From assembly GCA_024233305.1 (NCBI GenBank), contig JACKPV010000023.1, positions 124,001-188,000 of the forward strand: a stretch of 64,000 nt of DNA. Reading direction: 5' to 3'. A program made the position numbers and the translations under genes. The stretch's first letter is position 1; every line of letters starts with the position of its first letter. A model generated the notes under the pieces. The model saw only the letters and a program-made list of their open reading frames with translations. It did not search any database and was not told the DNA's origin. Of the stretch, positions 14,681 through 22,950 are shown piece after piece. This stretch comes from Verrucomicrobiales bacterium. Lineage in GTDB: Bacteria; Verrucomicrobiota; Verrucomicrobiia; Limisphaerales; J093.

Positions 14681-16627
14681 TTACAGCGAGCGCAGGTACT
14701 CCACCAGGCCCGCCAGTTCCTCGTCGTTCAGGTCTGCGGTGCGGCCGCGCTTCTGCAGCCGGTTGTGCTCGGTGATGGTTTCGTGGAGGGTGAGGGCCTC
14801 GCTGTTGTGCTGGTAGGGAGCGGACCGCCAGACCTCGACCAGGGAAGGCACGTCATACGGCACGCCGGATCCGAGGCCGGGGTCGACCTGTCGCCCGGTT
14901 GTGAACAGGGGATGCGGATGACAACCCACGCACCGTGCCCGGTCCTCGAAGAGCGCCTTGCCCCGCCTGGCTGCCGCCGTCAACTCCCCGCGGGGCACGC
15001 CCGGGAAGTGACATTTCGCGCAACCGGGCTCGTCGGTTTTCGGGGATTCGAGGAGAGTTGCGTCCAACGCGGGCGATGGAACGACCGGCATCGAGCGAAG
15101 CCAGGCCTCGAGGTCGTTGGCCACGGCTTCCGGCGCCTCGGCGAACTGGATATGGTGCATGCCTGCGCGGATGGCGCCGGCGGCGTCCGCACGCACGCTG
15201 CGCCACATCACCGGAGGGGTGAGCGCCGCCATGAGGAGGCTTTTCGTGTCCTTGGTGTTGCCCCCTCCGTCGTTCAGCAGATCCCAGTAGAGGCCGTCGC
15301 TCCGGCCGTCCGGGTGGCAGGTGGCGCAGCTTTGCCACTGCTCGAAGCAGAGGCCGGCATGGTTGAACCAGTGTTCCCCGCGCCGCTCGGGAGACATCCC
15401 GGTCCCGCCTTCCAATCCGTGCGATTCCGCCACCACGCCGCCCGGGCCCATCCGGATTGCGGCGAGGTCGTCGGAGAAAAAGCCGGCCACATAGAGCACT
15501 GTTCCCGCCGCGACCAGCGCCCGCGGACCGGCCACGGGTAGGCGAACCCGCTGCCGGAGCCCATCCATCAGCCGCAGGTTGCCGGTGGCGAACGGAATCC
15601 ACGGCCCGGTGCGTTCCTGAATCCGGACGAGGAACGCGGGGAAATCCACCACGCTCAGTTCATCTGTGCCGGCGTGGGTCACGAACAACCGGTCGCCGCC
15701 GGACGAGAAGGCGACCGCCCACGGGTTCGCGGCGCCGAGCGTCGGGTCGTCGAGGGGCGCCGTGACCACCCAGGCCGGCTCCCGCGCATCGAGCAGCGAG
15801 ATCACGTTGCGGTTCATGGCCCCGCCCGCCAGTTCCCAGGCGGGGCGCATGTATCGGCTCAGGATGTGCGTCACCACCACCCATCGCCCGTCGGGCGAAG
15901 CCGCGATCCCGCGCAACCCCTGGCTGCCATTCGGCAGCTCGATCCGCCGCTCGACCCGCCACCGCGCGGTGTCCACGACGGACACCGCCGCGGCGATCAC
16001 CGGATTTTCGTCGTCCAGCACCGCGGTCGGGGCCGGCAAGTGGTTGGCGACCCACAGCCGGCGGCCCTGGTCGGTCAAGGTCAGCGCGACCGGCTCCCGA
16101 TCGACACCCAGCTTCCGTACCGAACCCGTGGCCAGATCGACCGCTGCCACCGCGTTCTCGAACCGGAGCGCGACGAACGCCGTTCCGCCATCCACGCTCA
16201 GGACGGGCGCCAGCGGGGTGTGGCCGACGCGATGGGTGCGCCGGATTTCACCGGTTTCCAGGTCGACCTGCAGCAAGTGCCCATCCGGTTCGCCGAGGGT
16301 GATCCATGCCTGGCCATCGCGTGTCGCCAGCCCGCTGCCGGGTCCGGGGAGCGGAAAACGTCGCATCACCTCGCGGGTGGTTGAGTCGAGGATCAGGACG
16401 CGGCGTCCGTTCGCCCCGAGAACCACCAATTCGCGACCGTCGTCGTTGGTGGCAAGCGCCACCGGGGCGAGGAACGGTTGCCCGGACACGTCCCACGGAG
16501 GGGCTGTCGCTCCGGGTGCGGTCAATGCCAGCCAGAGCCCGACCGCGCCGACGACCCGCGGAAATGCCGGCGACTGCCCCCCGCGCGCCCGGGTCTGCGG
16601 CAGGATCGTCGGCGGCGGAGGGAACAT
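14681..16627 (-). CDS. secreted beta-propeller multiheme cytochrome
   Basis: The protein (about 648 residues) has a signal peptide (GLWLALTAPGATA) and an N-terminal half of YVTN/NHL-type propeller repeats, for example GRELVVLGANGRRVLILDSTTREV and AFVALRFENAVAAVDLATGSVRK. The C-terminal third carries three c-type heme motifs: CATCH, CAKCH and CVGCH. The spacing and LVEYLRSL end resemble diheme peroxidase/MauG-like modules, here fused to a propeller. It would act as a periplasmic or surface electron-transfer protein or heme peroxidase. I chose ATG 16627 because the longer frame overlaps the galE gene and is arginine-rich. It follows galE on the same strand with a 56-base gap. Confidence 0.75.
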   Translation of the reverse strand: MFPPPPTILPQTRARGGQSPAFPRVVGAVGLWLALTAPGATAPPWDVSGQPFLAPVALATNDDGRELVVLGANGRRVLILDSTTREVMRRFPLPGPGSGLATRDGQAWITLGEPDGHLLQVDLETGEIRRTHRVGHTPLAPVLSVDGGTAFVALRFENAVAAVDLATGSVRKLGVDREPVALTLTDQGRRLWVANHLPAPTAVLDDENPVIAAAVSVVDTARWRVERRIELPNGSQGLRGIAASPDGRWVVVTHILSRYMRPAWELAGGAMNRNVISLLDAREPAWVVTAPLDDPTLGAANPWAVAFSSGGDRLFVTHAGTDELSVVDFPAFLVRIQERTGPWIPFATGNLRLMDGLRQRVRLPVAGPRALVAAGTVLYVAGFFSDDLAAIRMGPGGVVAESHGLEGGTGMSPERRGEHWFNHAGLCFEQWQSCATCHPDGRSDGLYWDLLNDGGGNTKDTKSLLMAALTPPVMWRSVRADAAGAIRAGMHHIQFAEAPEAVANDLEAWLRSMPVVPSPALDATLLESPKTDEPGCAKCHFPGVPRGELTAAARRGKALFEDRARCVGCHPHPLFTTGRQVDPGLGSGVPYDVPSLVEVWRSAPYQHNSEALTLHETITEHNRLQKRGRTADLNDEELAGLVEYLRSL

Positions 16628-16683
16628 GCGCAACGGGACGTTTCCCGGCGGGTGATGGGCCCGGGACCGGCGCGATCGGCGGT

Positions 16684-17655
16684 TCAATCCGGATAACCCT
16701 CCGGGTGCCGCTGGTGCCAGGCCCACGCGGAACCGACGATGGCGTCGAGGTCGGGAAACCGGGGTTCCCAACCGAGTTCGGTGCGGGCCTTGCGGGCGTC
16801 GGCCACGAGCCGGGGGGGATCGCCCGGGCGTCGGGGTTTTTCGACGGACGGGATCGCCTTGCCCGACCGGCGGACGCACGCGTCGATGACCTCACGCACC
16901 GAATAGCCCGCGCCGTTGCCGAGATTGAAACAACCGACGCGGCCGGGTTCGAGCGCGCGGATGTGCGCCTGGGCGAGGTCGATGATGTGGATGTAGTCGC
17001 GGATGCAGGTGCCGTCGGGCGTCGGGTAATCCGTGCCGTAGATCTCGCAGTGATCCCGCTGTCCGAGGGCGACGGCGAGCACGTTCGGGATGAGGTGGGT
17101 CTCGATGCGGTGATGTTCGCCGAACCGTTCACTGGCGCCGGCGGCATTGAAATAGCGGAGGGCGACGTATTCGAGTCCGTGGATCTCGTGGTACCACCGG
17201 AGCATGCGCTCGAACATCAGTTTGGATTCGCCATAGGGATTGATCGGCTTCTGGGCTTCGGCTTCGGTGATCGGCACGATCTCGGGCGGCCCGTAGGTGG
17301 CGCAGGTCGAGCTGAAGACGAACTTCCGTACGCCGGCGAGCCGCGCGGCCTCGAGCAGGTTGAGGCCGTTGGCGACATTGTTGCGAAAGTACTTTTCGGG
17401 CTGCTGCATGGATTCCCCGACCAGGGCGTTGGCGGCGAAGTGCATGACCGCCACCGCGCCCGAGGCCTGCAATGCTTCCCGGATCTGGTCGGCGTTGCCC
17501 AGGCAGCCCTCGACGAACACCGCCCGTTCATCGACGGCGCTGCGGTGGCCTTCGGTGAGGTTGTCGAAAACGGTCACCTGATGGCCCGCGTTCAACAACT
17601 CCTCGACGCCCACCGATCCGATGTAGCCCGCACCGCCGGTCACAAATACGTTCAT
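16684..17655 (-). CDS. galE: UDP-glucose 4-epimerase
   Basis: This 323-residue short-chain dehydrogenase-type epimerase interconverts UDP-glucose and UDP-galactose in the cytoplasm. It has the NAD-binding GGAGYIG near the start, SSTCATYG, the catalytic YGESK (YxxxK), ALRYFNAAGA and the DGTCIRDYIHIIDLA stretch diagnostic of GalE. Length is normal for the family. I used the ATG at 17655, immediately before NVFVTGG; another lies three codons upstream. It supplies UDP-galactose for surface glycans. Confidence 0.93.
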   Translation of the reverse strand: MNVFVTGGAGYIGSVGVEELLNAGHQVTVFDNLTEGHRSAVDERAVFVEGCLGNADQIREALQASGAVAVMHFAANALVGESMQQPEKYFRNNVANGLNLLEAARLAGVRKFVFSSTCATYGPPEIVPITEAEAQKPINPYGESKLMFERMLRWYHEIHGLEYVALRYFNAAGASERFGEHHRIETHLIPNVLAVALGQRDHCEIYGTDYPTPDGTCIRDYIHIIDLAQAHIRALEPGRVGCFNLGNGAGYSVREVIDACVRRSGKAIPSVEKPRRPGDPPRLVADARKARTELGWEPRFPDLDAIVGSAWAWHQRHPEGYPD

Positions 17656-17782
17656 CGGCGGCAAGGCTAGGAGGGGAGCCAGGCCGGCTCAATGGCGAAG
17701 TGCATCCCCGGGGTCCGCCGCCGGCAGGGAGGCGCTGGCGTGGACCGGGGAAGCGGCGGCGATTCGACAGCCGCCCCGCCGC

Positions 17783-18853
17783 GTGCTACTGGATGTCCTC
17801 GTGCGGCGCAACCGACCCCGACCGTTGCTTCCTTTCCTGATCTGGCTCGCGGCGTTCTATGGAACGTGGCTGGCGCTGTTGGTTTTCGGGCGGCATGGCC
17901 GCGAGCTGGTCGCGCATGCGGGCATCGCCCTGGCGATGTTGTTCGGTTCCTACATCGCCGGCTCGACGCCGATGGGGGGCGGCACGGTGGGCTTTCCGAT
18001 CCTGGTGCTGCTGCTCGATCAACCGGCGGCGCTCGGACGGGACTTCAGCTTTGCGGTGCAGTCGATCGGCATGGTGAGCGCGAGCATCTTCATCCTGTGC
18101 CGCCGGCAGGAACTGGAATGGCCGATGCTGCGGTGGGCCCTGGTGGGCAGTCTGATCGGCACGCCGCTCGGGATCCTCGGCGTGGCGCCGCTGGTGCCCG
18201 CCTTGTGGATCAAGCTGATCTTCGCGGTGACCTGGGCCAGCTTTGGAGTAATGCATCTGGTCAAGGTGCGGGAACTGGTCGCCAACGTCGGAATGACGCC
18301 CGCCGCCCACCGTTTCGACCGGAACGCGGGACTGCTCGTCGGCCTCCTCGGTGGAAGCACGGTCGCCGCCGTCACGGGGGTGGGAATCGACATGCTGATT
18401 TACGTCGTGCTGGTCCTGCTGTGCCGGGCGGATCTGAAGATCGCGATCCCCACGTCGGTCCTGCTCATGGCCTTCACTTCGTTGGTGGGAATCGTCACCA
18501 AGCTGCTCGTGACCGGGGTGCAGCCCGAGGTTTTTGGCAACTGGCTCGCCGCCGCGCCGGTCGTGGCTCTGGGCGCGCCGCTGGGCGCCTGGGTGGTGAC
18601 CCGGGTCGGGCGAACGCCCACGCTGATCCTGGTCTCGCTCCTGTGTCTGGGCCAGTTCGCCTGGACGGTGCAACAAGAATGGGGCGCCCTGGGTTGGACC
18701 GGACTGATCGGGGCGCTGGCGGTGGTGGGCGGGTTGAATCTCGGCTTTCGCCAGCTCTACGTGATCGGGTTGCGCCTGGCGCGACGAGGCGGGACGCCGG
18801 GCGGCAACGCCCTTGCGTCGGCGCCGGCCGGACCGGCAGAGTCGGGGGCATGA
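17783..18853 (+). CDS. TauE/SafE family permease
   Basis: This is a 356-residue integral membrane protein with about eight hydrophobic helices and the family's internal repeat. The motifs GSTPMGGGTVGFPILVLLL and GLLGGSTVAAVTGVGIDMLIYVVLVLL occupy equivalent places in the two halves. TauE/SafE proteins export sulfite, sulfoacetate or related organic anions. In a genome with many sulfatases a link to sulfur anions is possible but not shown. The ATG is weakly supported by context. Its stop overlaps the start of the next gene (ATGA at 18850-18853), so the two are translationally coupled. Confidence 0.85.
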   Translation: MLLDVLVRRNRPRPLLPFLIWLAAFYGTWLALLVFGRHGRELVAHAGIALAMLFGSYIAGSTPMGGGTVGFPILVLLLDQPAALGRDFSFAVQSIGMVSASIFILCRRQELEWPMLRWALVGSLIGTPLGILGVAPLVPALWIKLIFAVTWASFGVMHLVKVRELVANVGMTPAAHRFDRNAGLLVGLLGGSTVAAVTGVGIDMLIYVVLVLLCRADLKIAIPTSVLLMAFTSLVGIVTKLLVTGVQPEVFGNWLAAAPVVALGAPLGAWVVTRVGRTPTLILVSLLCLGQFAWTVQQEWGALGWTGLIGALAVVGGLNLGFRQLYVIGLRLARRGGTPGGNALASAPAGPAESGA

Positions 18854-21800
18854 ATCCGTTCCCCTTCCGGCGCGCCATCCGTCCGACCTGGCGCACGCGC
18901 GGTGGTCGCATCCCGATGATCGGGGGCTGGCTTTCTGCCGCGCTCGTCTGCATGGCCGCGGCGGACCTGCCGGAGTTCGATTTCAGCCAGTCCGACGTGG
19001 CCCGCCGCTGGTCCTTGAACGCGCATATCGGCGCCGCGTCGATCACCCCGGAAGGACTGGCGCTGACGATCACCGGCGGGGATCCCTACCTCTCGGGGCC
19101 GCCGGCGGATTATCCGGTCGGAGAGCCGTTGTGGTTGCGCCTCCGGCTGCGCTCGGACACCGGCGGGACGTGCCAGCTCTTCTACTACGAGTCGGCGCCC
19201 ACCGAACCGAACTCGGTGCGCTTCGCCGTCCCGGCCGGCCGTTGGGTGGAAGGTCGCGTGCCGGTCCCGGCGCTCGGCCCGGGCCACCGGATTCGCATCG
19301 ATCCGCCGGGAACCTCGGGGCGGGCGACGCTGGTCTGGTTGCGCGCGGAGGCGCGGAGTTCGTTTCCCGAATTCGATTTCCGCACCATTCCCGACGCGAC
19401 CGACTGGACGGCGGCCCATGACATCGCCTCGCTGTCGTCGACCGATGAGGGTCTGTCGATTGCGATTGGCGGCAGTGATCCGTACCTGCACGGGCCGGCG
19501 CGGAATTATCCGACCGGCCGTCCGCTATGGCTGCATCTGCGGGTGAAATCGGAGGTCGGCGGGCCGGCGCAGATATTCTATTTCCAGGACCACGCCACGG
19601 AGGACAACTCGGTGCACTTCTTCGTTCCGCCCGGAGCATGGCAGGACGTGCAGGCCCCGATGCCGGCGCTCGGACGCGGTTGGCGGCTGCGTTTCGACCC
19701 ACCCGGAACGGCCGGCAGCTGTCTGGTGGAGCGGCTTTGGTTCGCGGAACGCTTCGCATTTGCGCCGCCGGTCTGGCCGCGGCCCCTGCCGATTTCGCCG
19801 GGACCCGATCCGCTTGAAGTCCGCGCGGGTGACCTCCGGCTGCGGCAGGCTCCGGACCGTCTCGGGGCGTTCGATGTGCGGGTGGCGGATTCGCTGATGG
19901 CGGCGGGGCATCCCGCGGGGTTGCTGGGTTATGTGCGGGCCAACGAGCCCAGCTGGATACCGTTCGGTAACGACCCCGCCCACCCCGTGACCGCGGCTCC
20001 GCGTGACGACGGGGGGCTGACCGTCGAATCGCGCTTCGAGGATCCGCACGGCGCTCTCTGGCGGGTGCGACAGGACTTCACCGCAAGCGGCGACGGGGCG
20101 ATCTCGGTTACGGTGCAGGTGGTGGTGAATCAGGACCGCGAGGTGTTGCATCTCCCCTTGTTCACCGTGTTGCCGGGGCTGGGCTCCTTCGGCACGAACA
20201 AGGTGCAGGCGCTCTTCAGCGGGCTGGAATACCTGGCCAACGAACCCAGCAGTTCGGAGGCGGACATCCGCGGTGACGGCGCCCGTCGCCAGGCGCCGGA
20301 TCGCAAGAAGATCACGCAGCCGTTGATGGCGCTGGCGTCGGGGGGGCGTTACGTCGGGTTGGTCTGGGAACCCGACGAGCGGGTGGCGGCGGTGTTTGAT
20401 TCGCCCGACCGGCTGTTCGGCGGCGCCGGCCATTTGTTCGGCCTCGTGGCCCCCGGTTCGGATGGCTACAACCGGGACGAAGGCAGCCTGGTTCCGTACG
20501 CCCCGCTCCATCTCGCGGCCAACCGGCCGCTGGTCGTTCGCTGCACGCTGATCGGCGGCCGGGGCGAAACGGTGGTTCCGGCGATCCGGCATTACGTGGA
20601 CATGGCGGGACTGCCGGAGCTGCCGGAACCAGGGCTTTCCGCGGCGGAATACTACGCGGAGGCGGCGCGCGGATGGTTGGACTCCCGGCTTCGCGAGGGG
20701 GACTTGTACCGGCACGCTTGGTGGCCCGGGTTCAACCCGCAGCCCGCGGCGGACGCGGCGGTGTGGATGTCCTGGCTCGCAGGCCGCATCGACGACGCGG
20801 GGTTGACGGCGCGTTTGCTCGGTGCGGCCCAGGAGGCGCTGCGAGCCGTGCCGGGGGTGCAGAACTACAACGGCCACCAGATCGGCCACGTGCGTTATCC
20901 GTTGCCGGCACTGTGCTTCAACCAGGCGTTCGCGAATGCCAGCCAGGCCGGCGCCGCCGGTTGGGGCATGCTCGGGCAGTTCGAGCCGGACGGATCGGTG
21001 CGCTACCGCCCGGCGCCCGGCGGACCGGACTACGGCGAAACCCACTTCGCGCCTGACGCCAACGGGCTGACGGCCACCGTCGTGCTCGGACTGCTTGAGA
21101 ATGCCGCGTTCAGCGGTGACGACGCGTTGATCGCCGAAGCCCTGGCGCGGCTGCGGGCAATGGACAAGTTCCGGAACACGGTCCCGCGCGGCGCGCAAAC
21201 CTGGGAAGTGCCGCTGCACACCCCGGACATCCTGGCCGCGGCAAATCTGGTGCGTTGCTACACACTTGCCTTCCAGCTCACCGCCGATTCCGACTGGCTC
21301 GAACAGGCGCGCTATTGGGCCTGGACCGGCGTGCCGTTTGTCTACCTGACGCCGCCCGTGTCCGGGGCGGTCGGCAAATACGCCACCATTCCCGTCTTTG
21401 GCGCCACGGCTTGGGTGGGTTCGTGGTTCGGGCGGCCCGTGCAATGGTGCGGCCTGGTTTACGCCGACGCGTTGAACCGGCTCGCGGCACAGGACCCGGC
21501 AGGCCCCTGGCGCCGGATCGCGGACGGCATCGCTGCCTCGGGCGTGCAGCAAAGCTGGACGGCCACGGACGCCGACCGCGTCGGGTTGCTGCCGGACTTC
21601 TACCTGCTTGACGCCCAGTATCGCGACGGGCCGGCCATCAACCCTGCCACCGTGCTCGGCCCTGCGGTGCGCTTCTACGGGGCCGATTCGCCCTATACGT
21701 TCCACACCTTCCCCGACGCGGGTCTGCGGTTGCATGCGCCCGGCGCTTTGCTCGAGGCCGCGGAGACCGCGGACCGCGTGCGGTTCACGGTGCGTTGCTG

Positions 21801-22197
21801 GTCTGCATCCCCGAACACCGTCTATCTCAATGGGCTTCGCGCCATGCCGCAGGTCCGGTTGGATGGTGTGGAAACGGAATTGACCGCTCCGCACCAGTTC
21901 GATGCCACCACCGGCCGGCTCGCCCTTCGCCTGCGTGGCACGGTGACCGTCGAAGTGGCCCATACGGGCCGGCCCGCCCTGCAAATCCGCCGGGCGGAGG
22001 CGCCGGGCGCAATCGAACTCTGGTGGCCACGGCAGAACGAGGAATGGCGCCTCCTGGAAACGCCGTCGCTCGGCATCCCGCTCTGGAACCTCATCACCAC
22101 CCCCGTCCAGCCCATCGGAGACATGGTGAAAACCACCGTGGCGATCGAAAGCACGGCCGCCTTCTTCCGCCTGCAAGAGTCGCAGGTCACGCGGTAG
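18850..22197 (+). CDS. large secreted protein with duplicated beta-domain, glycosidase-like
   Basis: This product of 1115 residues has a signal-like N-terminus (GGWLSAALVCMAAA). Two consecutive copies of a roughly 115-residue beta-domain follow (about 38-155 and 157-285), each with EFDF, then DPYLxGPxxxYPxGxPLWLxLRxxS, then QxFYxxxxxTExNSVxFxVPxG. After a second beta-region comes a helical region rich in AW, YY and WxxW motifs (about 600-900) that resembles an alpha/alpha-toroid glycosidase, then a beta C-terminus ending in FFRLQ. I do not recognise a named GH family; polysaccharide binding and processing is inferred. The start overlaps the TauE-like stop. Confidence 0.55.
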   Translation: MNPFPFRRAIRPTWRTRGGRIPMIGGWLSAALVCMAAADLPEFDFSQSDVARRWSLNAHIGAASITPEGLALTITGGDPYLSGPPADYPVGEPLWLRLRLRSDTGGTCQLFYYESAPTEPNSVRFAVPAGRWVEGRVPVPALGPGHRIRIDPPGTSGRATLVWLRAEARSSFPEFDFRTIPDATDWTAAHDIASLSSTDEGLSIAIGGSDPYLHGPARNYPTGRPLWLHLRVKSEVGGPAQIFYFQDHATEDNSVHFFVPPGAWQDVQAPMPALGRGWRLRFDPPGTAGSCLVERLWFAERFAFAPPVWPRPLPISPGPDPLEVRAGDLRLRQAPDRLGAFDVRVADSLMAAGHPAGLLGYVRANEPSWIPFGNDPAHPVTAAPRDDGGLTVESRFEDPHGALWRVRQDFTASGDGAISVTVQVVVNQDREVLHLPLFTVLPGLGSFGTNKVQALFSGLEYLANEPSSSEADIRGDGARRQAPDRKKITQPLMALASGGRYVGLVWEPDERVAAVFDSPDRLFGGAGHLFGLVAPGSDGYNRDEGSLVPYAPLHLAANRPLVVRCTLIGGRGETVVPAIRHYVDMAGLPELPEPGLSAAEYYAEAARGWLDSRLREGDLYRHAWWPGFNPQPAADAAVWMSWLAGRIDDAGLTARLLGAAQEALRAVPGVQNYNGHQIGHVRYPLPALCFNQAFANASQAGAAGWGMLGQFEPDGSVRYRPAPGGPDYGETHFAPDANGLTATVVLGLLENAAFSGDDALIAEALARLRAMDKFRNTVPRGAQTWEVPLHTPDILAAANLVRCYTLAFQLTADSDWLEQARYWAWTGVPFVYLTPPVSGAVGKYATIPVFGATAWVGSWFGRPVQWCGLVYADALNRLAAQDPAGPWRRIADGIAASGVQQSWTATDADRVGLLPDFYLLDAQYRDGPAINPATVLGPAVRFYGADSPYTFHTFPDAGLRLHAPGALLEAAETADRVRFTVRCWSASPNTVYLNGLRAMPQVRLDGVETELTAPHQFDATTGRLALRLRGTVTVEVAHTGRPALQIRRAEAPGAIELWWPRQNEEWRLLETPSLGIPLWNLITTPVQPIGDMVKTTVAIESTAAFFRLQESQVTR

Positions 22198-22281
22198 CGC
22201 CGTTCGCTAGCGCCTTCCCCCACGGGGAGGCCCGTGAAAGTTCAGCTTGGCGGGCGAAGGCGGGCGGCGGAGCATCCTGGA

Positions 22282-22836
22282 ATGACTGAAATCACGCAGA
22301 TCCTCCAAGCGGTCGGGGAGGGCGAGCGTTCTGCCGAACGGCTCCTGCCGCTCGTGTATGAGGAACTTCGCCGACTGGCGGCCCATCGGATGGCCCAGGA
22401 GCGCGCCGGCCACACCCTCCAGGCTACGGCGCTCGTCCATGAAGCCTGGTTGCGCCTGGTGGGAACGGGGGATCAAACGTGGGAAAACCGGGCCCATTTC
22501 TTCGCGGCGGCCGCCGAAGCGATGCGCCGGGTGGTGATCGACCGGGCACGGCGAAGACAGGCCGCCCGGCATGGCGGGGGCTGGAGCCGCGTTGACTTGG
22601 AGCAAATCGACACCCCGGCCCAGGCGGACGAGGACACGTTGTTGCGCGTGAATGAAGCGCTTGAGGCGCTGGCCAGGGAAGACCCGAGGGCGGCCGAGTT
22701 GGTGAAGCTGAGGTTCTTCAGCGGTCTGGGCGTCGAGGAAGCGGCTCTCGCTCTGGGAGTGACGGATCGGACGGCGCGGCGCTGCTGGAGGTTTGCCCGG
22801 GCTTGGCTCCACGACGCGTTGGGGCGCCAGGCCTGA
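22282..22836 (+). CDS. ECF-type RNA polymerase sigma factor
   Basis: This 184-residue protein has sigma region 2 (LVYEELRRLAAHRMAQERAGHTLQATALVHEAWLRL, then RRVVIDRARRRQA) and region 4 (LVKLRFFSGLGVEEAALALGVTDRTARRCWRFARAWL). The combination matches the planctomycete/verrucomicrobial ECF family (TIGR02999-like), which typically lies directly upstream of a Ser/Thr kinase and has no classical anti-sigma gene, as here. Activity is probably controlled by that kinase (inference). I chose ATG 22282; the frame extends to 22234 but the added residues are unlike the family. Confidence 0.88.
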   Translation: MTEITQILQAVGEGERSAERLLPLVYEELRRLAAHRMAQERAGHTLQATALVHEAWLRLVGTGDQTWENRAHFFAAAAEAMRRVVIDRARRRQAARHGGGWSRVDLEQIDTPAQADEDTLLRVNEALEALAREDPRAAELVKLRFFSGLGVEEAALALGVTDRTARRCWRFARAWLHDALGRQA

Positions 22837-22950
22837 AGTCGCGCAAGAAGCGAAGAACAAACCGGCCAATCCGTGTCCGGTCCCGGGGCCAAATTTCGCA
22901 TGGATGACCGGTGATCGATCACGATGCCGTTTGCAACTGGTGTCACGCAG

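Noticed and set aside
19525..22176. Minus-strand open frame of 883 codons
   Set aside because: Antisense shadow of the duplicated-domain secreted protein.
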